Of a stretch of 64,000 bases of DNA, positions 9,194 through 18,666 are shown piece after piece (the first letter of the stretch is position 1; each line of letters begins with the position of its first letter). The notes under the pieces are model-generated. The model was not told the origin of the DNA. It ran no database searches and saw nothing but the letters and a program-made list of their open reading frames with translations. Location: contig JARGPA010000003.1 in NCBI GenBank assembly GCA_029213305.1, positions 108,436 through 172,435 on the forward strand, written 5' to 3'. Both the position numbers and the translations under genes were made by a program. The DNA comes from Phycisphaerales bacterium. Its GTDB lineage: Bacteria > Planctomycetota > Phycisphaerae > Phycisphaerales > UBA1924.

Positions 9194-9267
9194 TGGGCTA
9201 TACAGGACTCGAACCTGTGACCCCCAGTGTGTCATACTGGTGCGCTAGCCAACTGCGCCAATAGCCC
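9194..9267 (-). tRNA. tRNA-Val (GAC)
   Basis: 74 nt. The acceptor stem GGGCTAT/ATAGCCC is perfect. The anticodon stem CCAGT/ACTGG encloses loop ATGACAC with anticodon GAC, and the T arm is ACAGG-TTCGAGT-CCTGT. CCA is not encoded. It is the first gene of the tRNA unit, starting about five bases after the predicted transcription start. Confidence 0.95.
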
Positions 9268-9278
9268 AAAGCGGGAGG

Positions 9279-9306
9279 ATTGTACCCTGCTCGCTTCCAA
9301 ATGCAA
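9279..9306 (-). promoter_or_regulatory. sigma70-type promoter of the tRNA unit
   Basis: On the minus strand TTGCAT (9306-9301) and TACAAT (9284-9279) are separated by 16 bases. The predicted start point is only a few bases before tRNA-Val, as expected for stable-RNA genes. Confidence 0.7.
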
Positions 9307-9380
9307 ATCTAACGCACTCGACGATTGACAAATCTGACATTCAATGTTGTGATCGAGTCCAAATCTGGGTTATCTACCCG

Positions 9381-10055
9381 TTATTTGCTCAAGATTACGA
9401 TTTCAACTCTACGAGATTCCTTCTTTGTACCCTTTGCTTTTGATGGGCCAAATGCTGCAGAGTAAATCCGATCGTTATCGATTCCCTTACCAACGAGATA
9501 GGTCTCAACTGCTTGTGCTCGAGCAGAGCTTAAGTTCTCGTTTGTTCCCCATTTCTTCTTGGTCTTTACGAGTTTATCTGAATCGGTATAACCTTCAACT
9601 CGGATTTCATTGGCGCTGTAATCTGATTTGAGGACACCAGATATTTGATCAAGAGTTGCTTTCGCGTCATTACGGAGTTGGCTCGATCCAGAGTTGAATA
9701 GAACATCTCCTGGGACTCTGACGACGATTGCGCCGCCGCTACGGACTCCGATATCCACGCCGTCGATCTGCTCAAACCCAGTCATTGGACGAGCGTTCAG
9801 CGCCGCTTGAGCCTCACTCAAATCTGATTGTAAACGCTGATTCTCAGAACGGAGTTGCGAGTTCTGTGATTGAAACTCGCTGTTGCCATCGCTTGCTTGA
9901 CGAGCATTTTCTTGCAACCCTGCGATTCGTTCACGGAGTTGTGTATTCTCGTCAATTGCAGCGTCGTAATCTCTCTGTGAAACCGATTTACAGCCTCCGA
10001 ATACGACCATGCTTAATGATCCGAGTGCGATCATAATTATTTTTGGCTTGTTCAT
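9381..10055 (-). CDS. OmpA/Pal-type peptidoglycan-binding lipoprotein
   Basis: 224 residues. The start at 10055 is chosen because GGGAGG lies seven bases upstream and it gives a lipoprotein signal MNKPKIIMIALGSLSMVVFGGC with lipobox FGGC. The mature part has a heptad-rich coiled coil (about residues 33-90, many Gln/Glu/Leu). A C-terminal OmpA-like domain follows with VRVPGDVLFNSGSSQLRNDA, IRVEGYTDSDK, NLSSARAQAVETYLV and SRRVEIVI, the last two being the conserved peptidoglycan-binding elements. It likely sits in the outer membrane or periplasm and tethers it to the wall. The longer frame upstream to 10145 lacks a ribosome site and is rejected. Confidence 0.9.
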   Translation of the reverse strand: MNKPKIIMIALGSLSMVVFGGCKSVSQRDYDAAIDENTQLRERIAGLQENARQASDGNSEFQSQNSQLRSENQRLQSDLSEAQAALNARPMTGFEQIDGVDIGVRSGGAIVVRVPGDVLFNSGSSQLRNDAKATLDQISGVLKSDYSANEIRVEGYTDSDKLVKTKKKWGTNENLSSARAQAVETYLVGKGIDNDRIYSAAFGPSKAKGTKKESRRVEIVILSK

Positions 10056-10170
10056 CCATGCACCTCCCGTGTATGCGTTGTTGTTGTCCTTTTGGACGCT
10101 CTTACAGTGTATCCGGTTCCACCACCGGGTGGGCACGCTGCCCATTGAATCCGTTTTTCATTCTCATTCA

Positions 10171-11694
10171 TTAAGGCAAGTTTAATGGCCCGCTCATTCC
10201 AAAAATTCGCCCCAAACCAAGCTCAATCAATGGCTTACCAAGCACAACCATCATTGTTGCAACTGCAAGGAATGGCCCATAGGGCATTGCCCGATTAAGT
10301 TTTCCACTCATTATTTGTGCTGCAATCGCATAGGCTACTCCAACAAAGGCTGCAAGGAAGAATGCAATCGTTGGATCGATCCAACCCAAACATGCACCCA
10401 CGGCGGCCATCATGTGAACATCGCCTAGTCCCATTGCTTCTTTTCCAAATGCGAGAGTTCCGCCGATGCGAACTGCCCAGACCACGCCGCCGGCGATCAA
10501 GTACCCCATAAGCACTGCACCAAGTACGACTAACCAGATTGGAGCATTCACAGGAGGGATCAGATTCCCCGTCAATGGATCTATTGTGCCTTGACCATAT
10601 TTAAACTCTACAAACCACATCGCGAGCCAACCACCACCCAGGCCACACAGAACCGGCAAGCACAAGAATGCTAACTCGCGGATCATCTCCCGGCGAGCAT
10701 GCGGATACATCAACCAATCATTGATTGACTCTTCAGGTTGTTCTGAATCTTCATCATCTTTCGCCGAATCGATAGTCGATTCGGGAGGAAGTTCAGTTTC
10801 TGCTTTTTCTATCGACTCAATCTCAGTTGCATTGTCTGTTTTATACTCAGGAAGTTCATCAGCATCGGTTGAGTCTTCGACTGGTTCTTGAACACTCTTG
10901 TGATGCGATTCATACCACTCGTCGAAATCTTCGAAGCTGCGATGTAACCATCCAAACTTGAGAAACAAATTTGAAAGCACAAGACCAGTTGCTCCACCTA
11001 TACCAATCCCGATGAATCTCCATCCTACGAGTCCACCGGTTGCGAACGTCCATACCTCACCAGGTGCAGTAATCCATTTCTGATGAGCATTAGGTACAGC
11101 CCAAACCCCTTCAATTCCAGCAGGCATCATGATCGGATTCCCGAATCTCGTCTGAAACCAAACTGCATGACCAGTGTGCAGAACTAGAGCGGCTAACGCA
11201 GGGACCCATGTGAGGACGAGCGGTATTGTTGTCGTCTTCGCGTCGATAATGGTCATTGCAACCATACATCCAACGAGTACAAGCAATACAACAAATGCAG
11301 GCCAAGTCCATCCTGGTCCATTGGCTGCCCACTCGGGAGCAATCCGTCCTAACCCCAAAATCGCATCGTTCGGCACAACATACCACAACGCGTAGAGGCT
11401 TCCAAACAAAACAGCAACAACCGCTTCCACAATCGGGTATTCAGGGGATATTTTACATTTGCAGAATCGGCATTTACCTCGTAGCAAAATCCAACCAAAG
11501 ATTGGAATGTTTTCGCGCCAACTCAGTTTGTGATTACAACTTGGGCATTTGGATGATGGAGTCACTACATCAAGCCCAAGCGGGATGCGATACACAAGCA
11601 CATTGATCAATGAACCAATACAAGCCCCGACTGCAGTTACAAACAGTAAAATCGTCAACGCAGGCAACATGTAAATCAACCAATCAGGCATCAT
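10171..11694 (-). CDS. pilD: prepilin peptidase (PilD/GspO type) with acidic insertion
   Basis: 507 residues, about twice the usual 250-290. The N-terminal domain has GSLINVLVYRIP and the zinc tetracysteine CPSC...CRFCKCK. The aspartyl-protease domain has the first catalytic Asp in TIIDAKTTTIP and the second in GLGDVHMMAAVGACLGW. Between them lie two additions: a segment with its own hydrophobic stretch and a strongly acidic, low-complexity loop (about 255-335, rich in Glu/Asp/Ser/Thr), followed by MYPHARREMIRELAFL. It should cleave and N-methylate the prepilins of both pilus loci. It lies 41 bases after xseB in what looks like one transcription unit, with no link to the pilin genes themselves. 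Confidence 0.92.
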   Translation of the reverse strand: MMPDWLIYMLPALTILLFVTAVGACIGSLINVLVYRIPLGLDVVTPSSKCPSCNHKLSWRENIPIFGWILLRGKCRFCKCKISPEYPIVEAVVAVLFGSLYALWYVVPNDAILGLGRIAPEWAANGPGWTWPAFVVLLVLVGCMVAMTIIDAKTTTIPLVLTWVPALAALVLHTGHAVWFQTRFGNPIMMPAGIEGVWAVPNAHQKWITAPGEVWTFATGGLVGWRFIGIGIGGATGLVLSNLFLKFGWLHRSFEDFDEWYESHHKSVQEPVEDSTDADELPEYKTDNATEIESIEKAETELPPESTIDSAKDDEDSEQPEESINDWLMYPHARREMIRELAFLCLPVLCGLGGGWLAMWFVEFKYGQGTIDPLTGNLIPPVNAPIWLVVLGAVLMGYLIAGGVVWAVRIGGTLAFGKEAMGLGDVHMMAAVGACLGWIDPTIAFFLAAFVGVAYAIAAQIMSGKLNRAMPYGPFLAVATMMVVLGKPLIELGLGRIFGMSGPLNLP

Positions 11695-11735
11695 GATTTC
11701 ATCGGCCCAACCGTCGGATTCACTCGATATTCAAA

Positions 11736-11984
11736 TCAGCTTTCTGCATCGGCGTCAGTATCTAAATCATCGAGACTCAAATCGACGACTCGTTGCTCGG
11801 CCTGATCCAGAATTTGCCTTGCTCGTTTTACGAGCCCGACTCCTTTTTCATACCCCTTGATCGATTCTTCGAGCCCTGCTTCACCTGATTCGATCCGATC
11901 GACAATTGCTTCGAGTTGCTCAATTAACTCCTCATAGCGGAGTTCCTCGACTGGATTCGCCTGTTTTGAAGATTTCTTAGCCAT
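11736..11984 (-). CDS. xseB: exodeoxyribonuclease VII small subunit
   Basis: 82 residues, the standard size. It contains the signature RYEELIEQLEAIVDRIESGE followed by GLEESIKGYEKGVGLVKRAR, the helical hairpin that binds XseA. It follows xseA with a 31-base gap, so both subunits of the single-strand-degrading nuclease come from one message. The C-terminal tail is acidic (DLDTDADAES). Confidence 0.95.
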   Translation of the reverse strand: MAKKSSKQANPVEELRYEELIEQLEAIVDRIESGEAGLEESIKGYEKGVGLVKRARQILDQAEQRVVDLSLDDLDTDADAES

Positions 11985-12015
11985 ACATGAGCATATTCAT
12001 CAACATTCAATCGAT

Positions 12016-13605
12016 CTATCCGAAGAGCCCCATCTGATCAGGATTAGTTTCATCAGATTTTGTCCGACTCTTCCTACTAGATCGCTTTGGAGCAATAGTC
12101 GGCTGAGCGAGATCACTCTGTCGATCGCTCTTTGAGACACTTCTCTTTGATCTTGAGTCTGACGATTCTCCAAGAATCACATTCGAGTGGATTTTGCCGT
12201 CAGCGAGTGTGGTCACGATCTGATCGCCTTCAACAACATCTTCTACAGATCGTATTAGTGAACCATCCAAACGAGCACTTACCGAATACCCGCGAGCGAT
12301 GACTTGAGCCGGACCAATCGCATGCAACTCTCTTGTAATCGAGAACAAGTCTTCTTTGCGATCTCGCAAAGCTCGTGAGATTGCTTTTGACAATCGATAA
12401 CTCACGAGTTTGAGTTGCTCTTCCCGACGAGCCTGAGCAGCGGCTGGTTGATGCTTTGCTAATCGTATCGCGGTTCGATCTAAACTGGACCTACTCTTTG
12501 CGATCATCGAATGAGCTCGAGTATGCAAACGATCAAACTCGCGGCTCAACCGATCCCGATGTATACCAATCATCTGACTCGGATCAGATATTGATCGGGA
12601 TCCCGCAAGCGTATTGAGCCTTTGTTGCTCGAATCGAAGCTCTGATCTGAGATTCCGATCAAGTCGACTCTGAACCGAATCGAGTTGCTCGCGCATAGCT
12701 TCTCGATCTGGAGATAATCGCATCGCTGCTTGTGTCGGAGTCGCACATCTTTCATCTGCAACAAGTTCTGCAACTGTTGTATCCGTCTCGTGCCCGATTG
12801 CGGCGACAACTGGCAATCTCGATTGATAAATTGCTTGAGCAACTTCAAGTTCGTTGAATGCCCATAAATCTTCGAGTGATCCCCCCCCCCGGGTGAGCAA
12901 GATTGCATCGATCCCTATTCGCTCTGCGTGTACATTCAATGAGTCAATGGCATTCGCAACTTGTCCGCGTGCTTGATCTCCCTGCACACGAACATCAACA
13001 ATGTAGAGTTCAACACCTGGACATCTCCTTGAGAATGTATCAATCACATCTGCAACTGCAGCGCCGTCTTTACTTGTGACAACTGCAACTTTGCGTGGGA
13101 ATATCGGGAGAGATTGTTTGTTTGCAGGATCAAACCACCCCTTCGATCTCAGATCTTCCATCCGTTTTTTGAGCTGCAGCTCAAGCGCACCCGCCCCCAA
13201 TGGTGTGAGAGAAGTCACAATCAAACTCACTCGACCACTTGGTGCGTAAAACTCAACACGACCTCGAGCAACGACGGAGTCACCATGTTTGGGAACATAT
13301 CCCATGCGGCTCGCAGCAGAAGCGAACACAACTGCGCCAATGACTGATCGATCATCTTTGAGTGAAAAATAGTAATGAGTTCGATGCGATAACGAACTAA
13401 TCTCACCTACTACTGCAATTGTACCGCTGATACCTGACTTGATGGAATGATCAATCCGAGTTGCGAGCTGAGAAACCGAAAGTGGAGCATGTTCCTCTTT
13501 GGAATCCAAAACCGACGCAGGGGGCTTAACGCCCCCGTTGCCGGCTCTCTTACCAGTCTGTTTGCTCTTCATGCGATCGGGATTAAATGGCAACCGTCCT
13601 GTCAT
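12016..13605 (-). CDS. xseA: exodeoxyribonuclease VII large subunit
   Basis: 529 residues. An OB-fold domain (about 42-140, PLSVSQLATRIDHSI and THYYFSLKDD) precedes the catalytic domain with LPIFPRKVAVVTSKDGAA, ILLTRGGGSLEDLWAFNE and VVAAIGHETDTTVAELVADERC. A long coiled-coil region follows, and the C-terminal barrel has ARGYSVSARLDG. The first 40 residues and the last 50 are basic and low-complexity and may be disordered; a downstream start is possible but I see none better. The codons for RGGGS contain an uninterrupted run of ten G (12881-12890 as C on the plus strand), a slippage-prone site inside the catalytic motif. Confidence 0.94.
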   Translation of the reverse strand: MTGRLPFNPDRMKSKQTGKRAGNGGVKPPASVLDSKEEHAPLSVSQLATRIDHSIKSGISGTIAVVGEISSLSHRTHYYFSLKDDRSVIGAVVFASAASRMGYVPKHGDSVVARGRVEFYAPSGRVSLIVTSLTPLGAGALELQLKKRMEDLRSKGWFDPANKQSLPIFPRKVAVVTSKDGAAVADVIDTFSRRCPGVELYIVDVRVQGDQARGQVANAIDSLNVHAERIGIDAILLTRGGGSLEDLWAFNELEVAQAIYQSRLPVVAAIGHETDTTVAELVADERCATPTQAAMRLSPDREAMREQLDSVQSRLDRNLRSELRFEQQRLNTLAGSRSISDPSQMIGIHRDRLSREFDRLHTRAHSMIAKSRSSLDRTAIRLAKHQPAAAQARREEQLKLVSYRLSKAISRALRDRKEDLFSITRELHAIGPAQVIARGYSVSARLDGSLIRSVEDVVEGDQIVTTLADGKIHSNVILGESSDSRSKRSVSKSDRQSDLAQPTIAPKRSSRKSRTKSDETNPDQMGLFG

Positions 13606-13677
13606 ATCGAAACGATACGGGGTCCATTACCATTCGTCCTCAGCATCTGAGCATGAATCAGCAAATCATTTCAAGTC

Positions 13678-14472
13678 TTACTTGTTTGAAGCGACCTGAT
13701 CTGATTTTTTCTCTGCATTCGCCTCATTGCGTTTCTCAACACGAGCAGCAATCTGAGCATTCACATTGTGCGGAAGTGAAATCCGAACTACAGATTCGGA
13801 ATCATTGAGCATCATCGCAACACCCTGCATCTTCGTTTGCTCATTGCGCTTGACTTGTTCACGAGACTTCCCGCGTGGGATATCGACTGGACGCTCGAAA
13901 ACTGCTGAAGGCTCAGGCAAGCTTTTACCCTGCGCTTGATTTTCACTCGTTGTATCCGCCTTTGGATTTGTGAAGACCCTTACGCCATAGAACCCGTTGT
14001 CGCGAAGCCAATCATGACGAGCTTGCTCTAGCTTGGAGAACAACTCTTTCGTGCGATCAATCTGTTGACGGCCGTGTTGAGTCCGATCTGTTTCAAGAGT
14101 TGTCCCACGAAACAACATCTGAGCGGTTGAATCGTTTGCTGCTGGGATTGGCATGAATGGATCTATTGCAAAGATCCCATCAAATATTTGTACATAAATC
14201 AGAGCAGGAGCGTCTTCGCCACCTAATTTTTCACGATCTGACTTTGCATTCCAGTTGAGTGATCCGTCTTCACCTGTGACAGCGACGACTTTCCCTCTGG
14301 TTTCATTTGAAAAACGGATCTGCCCACGACGGGTTTGTGCGTCGTTGATCATGCCTGCTCGGATCTCAATGATCTCAGGAGCGCGAACTTGATCCTTTGC
14401 ATAGTAGTGATTCGCAGTGTTTGGTCCCAACGCGGCGAGTGTCATTGCACCGATTACTGTTGTGAGTATCAT
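13678..14472 (-). CDS. exported protein of unknown function
   Basis: 264 residues. An N-terminal hydrophobic stretch (MILTTVIGAMTLAALGPNTA) looks like a signal peptide or anchor. The rest is polar, with ALIYVQIFDGIFAIDPFMPIP, a central helical part (RTKELFSKLEQARHDWLRDN), YGVRVFTNPKA, and a charged C-terminus rich in Lys, Arg, Glu and Asn. I do not recognise the family. It ends 72 bases upstream of xseA on the same strand, so it may be the first gene of that unit. A short unconserved leader gene would also fit, but base usage is like the neighbours. Confidence 0.75.
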   Translation of the reverse strand: MILTTVIGAMTLAALGPNTANHYYAKDQVRAPEIIEIRAGMINDAQTRRGQIRFSNETRGKVVAVTGEDGSLNWNAKSDREKLGGEDAPALIYVQIFDGIFAIDPFMPIPAANDSTAQMLFRGTTLETDRTQHGRQQIDRTKELFSKLEQARHDWLRDNGFYGVRVFTNPKADTTSENQAQGKSLPEPSAVFERPVDIPRGKSREQVKRNEQTKMQGVAMMLNDSESVVRISLPHNVNAQIAARVEKRNEANAEKKSDQVASNK

Positions 14473-14670
14473 ATCGGTTCTCCATTCTTTAGATGTGTTA
14501 CCAGCTACTCATTTCCCATCACAAAAACAGGGGCTGGCCTGTTCAAAGTGTGCACGAAAACCGCTAGAACACAAGCTCGATGACTGGAGTGTGCACATAT
14601 TCGAAAGGAATAATTCGGATTTCTCCTAAAGCATGCCTGTATCAGATTTGGATATGGATAATCTCGGACC

Positions 14671-15768
14671 TTAGTCTGCAGTTGCAGACATCGGTTCGCC
14701 TGTCAATCTCTGATATGCATCAAGAACAGAAGCAATATGCATTGGGGATCGCCGATTGTTTGTTACATATTCACGAGACAACATCCCAAGTTTTCGAGCT
14801 TCATCAAGATCTGAGAGACTCGATTCCAAGAGTGAAGTCCAACAACTACGGATTGGTCGATCAACAACTTTTACACCAGGTGATTCCTTGATCGGCGCGA
14901 TGGAATCATCATTCCCCGCGAGCACGAGCATTCCCGTCCCCATCGCATCAAGAAGTAGTGTTCGCTCTTCATGAAGTGTATCCGGATAGACCAATAGATC
15001 ACATCGCAAAAGCAGATCTCGACGATCCTCAGAACGATCGATCGTTGTAAACCGATCTTCGTGTTTACGAGCAACAACTCGTTGGAACAATCCCGCGCGT
15101 TCAACGATTTCAAGATTCGCAAAAACCATCACACCGGGATTGATGTCAAGATAATCTGCAATCCCGTCGAACGCTGCAATGCTCGCGTCTTTCTGTCGGC
15201 CTGAACTCATCAATACAATCGATGGGATTTTGTCGGATCGAAGAATCTGACTTGGAGATGTAGGAACACTCGCGCCCCATTGAGCAAGATGTCCGCGATC
15301 TGAATATCCCGCTTGTTCAAGTCCAGTTTCAAAGGCTCGTTCGGGCATCGAAAAGAGAGCACGATCATTTGAATCGAGATGGAGCCCTCTCACTGAATCT
15401 GCGAGACCTGCTCTCCACACTTCGAAAACTACGCCTGCACCAAGAATCCTGCCGAGCTCTTTACCCATCGACCAGGCGCCGCCTCCGAACACATGAACAA
15501 TATCGATCTGCCCTGATCCGGATTCGTTATCCCCGAGAATCTGTTTGGCGACCTGATTAGCGCGGATTCGTTGGGTAAGTGCTAATCCACGATCTGCGTA
15601 CCAGACTGGTTCAACCAATAGATCGAAACCCGCTTCTTCGAGTTGACGATCCTTAGGAAGGACAACTTGAGTGTACACTCCCTCGTCTGCGAGACCGACC
15701 ACTACACGCTCTATAAGAGCACGCTCATGGCGAGCAAACTGGGCATCAACAAGTATCAGGACTCTCAT
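14671..15768 (-). CDS. glycosyltransferase, GT4-like
   Basis: 365 residues from the ATG at 15768, which has AGGAG about ten bases upstream and gives MRVLILVDAQFARHERALIE, the usual Rossmann-fold opening. Further elements are the N-domain HVFGGGAWSMGKELG and a C-domain start IPSIVLMSSGRQKD. YLDINPGVMVFANLEIVERA follows, then CDLLVYPDTLHEERTLLLDAMGTGMLVLAGND. The last segment matches the nucleotide-sugar end of GT-B enzymes, where E-x7-E is usual. It probably adds a sugar to a surface glycan. The frame extends 267 bases further upstream but that part overlaps the ABC ATPase gene and lacks family resemblance. It follows the ATPase gene by 28 bases, so it may be co-transcribed. Confidence 0.82.
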   Translation of the reverse strand: MRVLILVDAQFARHERALIERVVVGLADEGVYTQVVLPKDRQLEEAGFDLLVEPVWYADRGLALTQRIRANQVAKQILGDNESGSGQIDIVHVFGGGAWSMGKELGRILGAGVVFEVWRAGLADSVRGLHLDSNDRALFSMPERAFETGLEQAGYSDRGHLAQWGASVPTSPSQILRSDKIPSIVLMSSGRQKDASIAAFDGIADYLDINPGVMVFANLEIVERAGLFQRVVARKHEDRFTTIDRSEDRRDLLLRCDLLVYPDTLHEERTLLLDAMGTGMLVLAGNDDSIAPIKESPGVKVVDRPIRSCWTSLLESSLSDLDEARKLGMLSREYVTNNRRSPMHIASVLDAYQRLTGEPMSATAD

Positions 15769-15796
15769 GGAGACTGTACTCCTACCGATCGTCCGA

Positions 15797-16933
15797 TCAA
15801 TCCTTTGGAAGATCAGAGATTCTGAACGAAAGATCCGGCGGACTCGTATCGTCGTTCTTGACTGCTTCGGTTCGCCAGACACCAACCCAGTGATCCTTTG
15901 CGACTTTGCGAAGAACATAATCACCCGCAGGTTCGTCGCGAGCACACAAGTCGGCGGGAGCATCATTCCAAGGCCACCAAGGAGTAATTCCCTGATCCGC
16001 ACCCGGCAGTTTCTTGAACTGCTCAGGATCATCAACCACTTCAGTGATCGTTGTCAATCTATGAAGCTTTGAGTGAACCGTAGGGATACTCGCAAGCAAT
16101 CCGCGAGTGTAAGGATGCATCGGATTCGCGTAGAGATCATACACATTTGCAAACTCTACAACCCGTCCTGCATACATCACACAAACAATATCCGCGTTTT
16201 CAGCAACAACCCCAAGGTCATGGGTGATGAGCATCACAGCCATGTTGCGCTTCTCTTTAAGAGTCTTGAGTAGTTCAAGAATCTGCGCTTGAATTGTGAC
16301 ATCCAGTGCAGTTGTTGGTTCATCCGCAAGCAACAAACGTGGTTGACACGCGAGTGCCATTGCGATCATCACCCGTTGGCGCATACCGCCTGAGAATTGA
16401 TGTGGATACGCTTTGATTCGACCTTGTGGATCTGGGATCCCCACTGCGTCCATTGCATCGATCGCGATTTTCATCGCTTCCTTTGAGTTCACATTCTGAT
16501 GGAGCGTGATTGCTTCAATAATCTGATCGCCAACAGTGTACACTGGATTCAACGAAGTCATCGGCTCTTGGAAAATCATCGCAATTTCGTTGCCGCGGAT
16601 CTTCCTCATCTCTGATTCACTCAGTTCAAGAAGATTGACTACCTCGTCATTTTCTTTGCGATAGAGAATCTCTCCTCGATCAAAGCGTCCAGGAGGACGC
16701 GGCACAAGCTGCATCGAGCTCATCGATGTCACGGATTTACCACATCCTGATTCACCCACAACTGCGAGGGTTTGTCGAGGGTAGACTGTCATCCGAACGC
16801 CATCGACTGCTTGGATTCTTGGACCTGATCCATTGTCAAATGAGACCGCAAGGTTCTTGACTTGCATGAGCGGCTGCTCAGCAATACCTGCTCGCGGTGA
16901 ACTCTGCGTTTGCTCAATCGTTGCCTCTGCCAT
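15797..16933 (-). CDS. oppD: oligopeptide/dipeptide ABC transporter ATPase (OppD/DppD-like)
   Basis: 378 residues. Walker A is GESGCGKS, the signature is FSGGMRQR, Walker B is [12 protein letters not shown] and the switch His lies in LITHDLG. The C-terminal oligopeptide-transporter extension has [16 protein letters not shown], and the protein ends with a Trp-rich tail ([20 protein letters not shown]), a variant of the iron-sulfur or Cys-containing tail of this subfamily. Only this one ATPase is encoded beside the permeases, whereas Opp/Dpp systems normally have D and F. It lies 23 bases after the permease gene. Confidence 0.93.
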   Translation of the reverse strand: MAEATIEQTQSSPRAGIAEQPLMQVKNLAVSFDNGSGPRIQAVDGVRMTVYPRQTLAVVGESGCGKSVTSMSSMQLVPRPPGRFDRGEILYRKENDEVVNLLELSESEMRKIRGNEIAMIFQEPMTSLNPVYTVGDQIIEAITLHQNVNSKEAMKIAIDAMDAVGIPDPQGRIKAYPHQFSGGMRQRVMIAMALACQPRLLLADEPTTALDVTIQAQILELLKTLKEKRNMAVMLITHDLGVVAENADIVCVMYAGRVVEFANVYDLYANPMHPYTRGLLASIPTVHSKLHRLTTITEVVDDPEQFKKLPGADQGITPWWPWNDAPADLCARDEPAGDYVLRKVAKDHWVGVWRTEAVKNDDTSPPDLSFRISDLPKD

Positions 16934-16956
16934 GAATACTCCTAAGCGCCTGAGCT

Positions 16957-18666
16957 TTAGACGCGTGCTTTCTTAAGTTTAGGATCGATCGCGTCTCGGA
17001 GCGCTTCACCGATCAAGTTGTATGCCATCGTCGTAAGGAAAATCGCAGCACCGGGGAAGATTGCAAGCCACCAAATGAAGTCTGATGTCTCACCTGATGC
17101 GTTTGAAAGCAGTTTACCCCAGCTTGCTTGCCCAGTTGGCCCGAGCCCGAGATACGAAAGGATTGCTTCGATGAGAATCGCAGCTGCAATCGCGAATGAT
17201 GAATCTACGAGTACAGGAGTCACCCCGTTTGGAAGCATGTGCTTAAAGAGGATCGACCAAAGTGGTAAACCCATCGCCTTCGCAGCTTGTACATAGTCCG
17301 TTTCTCGGAGCTTCATAAACTCTGCACGAACAAATCGAGCAGCGCCTGTCCATGTAAAGCAACCGATGATCGCCATCATGAAGTAGATATTGCGAGGGAG
17401 TACACCCGCCGCAACGATCAAGAGGAACAACACTGGGATCGCCATAAAGATTTCAACAACTCGATACAACACGAGATCTACCCAGCCACCAAAGTACCCC
17501 ATGAGTGAACCAATGGTGACTCCAATCACAACCGCGATACCAGTCGAGACAAACCCAATCGAAATCGAGAGTCGACATGCATGGAACATCTGCGAGAGCA
17601 CATCTTGTCCAAGTGTATCTGTACCTAGAACATGATTGGGCGCACTCGAGTTCACCATCGCGTTCTTAAGATCAAGCATGTTCTCAAGCTCACCTGAAAC
17701 AGTCTGAGATTCAAAATCTGCAATTAAATCCGCAATCGGGAAAGAAACCAAACTATCAATTGAACTCGAAACGGACCTCATGTCTCGGAAAGATTGCTCA
17801 CCGATTGGGAGAGATGCAAGATCATCGTCAGTCAATGAAGCTTTTTGATCAACACGAACTCTTGCTTTCTCTGCGAGTCGATCCCACATCGAGTTAAGCG
17901 GGGTAGAACCCGGCGCCCGATTGTACATCGCAGTCTCTGATTGATTAGGAGAGAAAGGCACAAGTGTGTAGATCGCATCGATCTCACGATTTGTTTGATC
18001 AGCTCTATAGAAGAAAGTACTCGTGTTAGGAGCCCATTTCCATGCTCCAAGTACAATGGAAAGCAAGATGATTGCACAAACAAATACAACTCGGATCCCG
18101 CTCTTATAAACCCCTATCGAAATCAACAAGAATGGAATCGAAGAAATGAGAGCAATTATCGCCGACGCGATGTATGGGAAGTATTGTTTCTGCTCAAGGT
18201 TTCTCATCCAATCTGATGCATCTCGAGCTCCGAAGATCCCAGATACTGCACCTACAAGCACCACTGCGATCGCGAGTTGTATCCCGCATGCGACAATCAA
18301 ACGAAGCTTCTCTCCAATACTTACTTTCTTCGTTGGAAAGAAGATGAACAATGGAGTCCACACTCCCCAGATGATTAACACAACATCAGCAAGTGTGAGC
18401 ATCCGGATCAATGGAGATGTGAGCACTTCCTTTGTGCCTGATTCATTGAGTGTCCAGCTCATGATTGGATGACCTGACGCAAGGACAGGTGCGAAGATCG
18501 CAAAGAATGCAACAATCGCGATCCATACAAATCCGAATACCGCCGCGGGTCTACGAATAACTTGTCCGAAAGCTTCAGTCCAAAAACCTTGGGAAGGACG
18601 ATGTCCAATCCCTTGGGCGAGTTGAACCCCCGTGACTGACTCGAGTTCTTTTGATGCAGCACTCAT
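16957..18666 (-). CDS. oppC: ABC transporter permease, OppC-type, enlarged
   Basis: 569 residues against about 300 for typical OppC. An N-terminal membrane segment (about 35-58) is followed by several extra hydrophobic segments (VVLIIWGVWTPLFIFF; LIVACGIQLAIAVVLVGAVS; IASAIIALISSIPFLLISIG; VVFVCAIILLSIVLGAW) and a long polar domain. The conserved core begins at HVLGTDTLGQDVLSQMFHAC. The cytoplasmic coupling loop is VRAEFMKLRETDYVQAAKAMG, matching the EAA motif. ATGA overlap with the upstream B-type permease gene supports a heteromeric pair. Confidence 0.9.
   Translation of the reverse strand: MSAASKELESVTGVQLAQGIGHRPSQGFWTEAFGQVIRRPAAVFGFVWIAIVAFFAIFAPVLASGHPIMSWTLNESGTKEVLTSPLIRMLTLADVVLIIWGVWTPLFIFFPTKKVSIGEKLRLIVACGIQLAIAVVLVGAVSGIFGARDASDWMRNLEQKQYFPYIASAIIALISSIPFLLISIGVYKSGIRVVFVCAIILLSIVLGAWKWAPNTSTFFYRADQTNREIDAIYTLVPFSPNQSETAMYNRAPGSTPLNSMWDRLAEKARVRVDQKASLTDDDLASLPIGEQSFRDMRSVSSSIDSLVSFPIADLIADFESQTVSGELENMLDLKNAMVNSSAPNHVLGTDTLGQDVLSQMFHACRLSISIGFVSTGIAVVIGVTIGSLMGYFGGWVDLVLYRVVEIFMAIPVLFLLIVAAGVLPRNIYFMMAIIGCFTWTGAARFVRAEFMKLRETDYVQAAKAMGLPLWSILFKHMLPNGVTPVLVDSSFAIAAAILIEAILSYLGLGPTGQASWGKLLSNASGETSDFIWWLAIFPGAAIFLTTMAYNLIGEALRDAIDPKLKKARV

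Noticed and set aside
8816..9235. Open frames of 92-110 codons over the tRNA cluster
   Set aside because: They run through three complete tRNA genes and their terminator.
15769..16035. Upstream extension of the glycosyltransferase frame
   Set aside because: It overlaps the ABC ATPase gene, has no ribosome site, and the family N-terminus begins at 15768.
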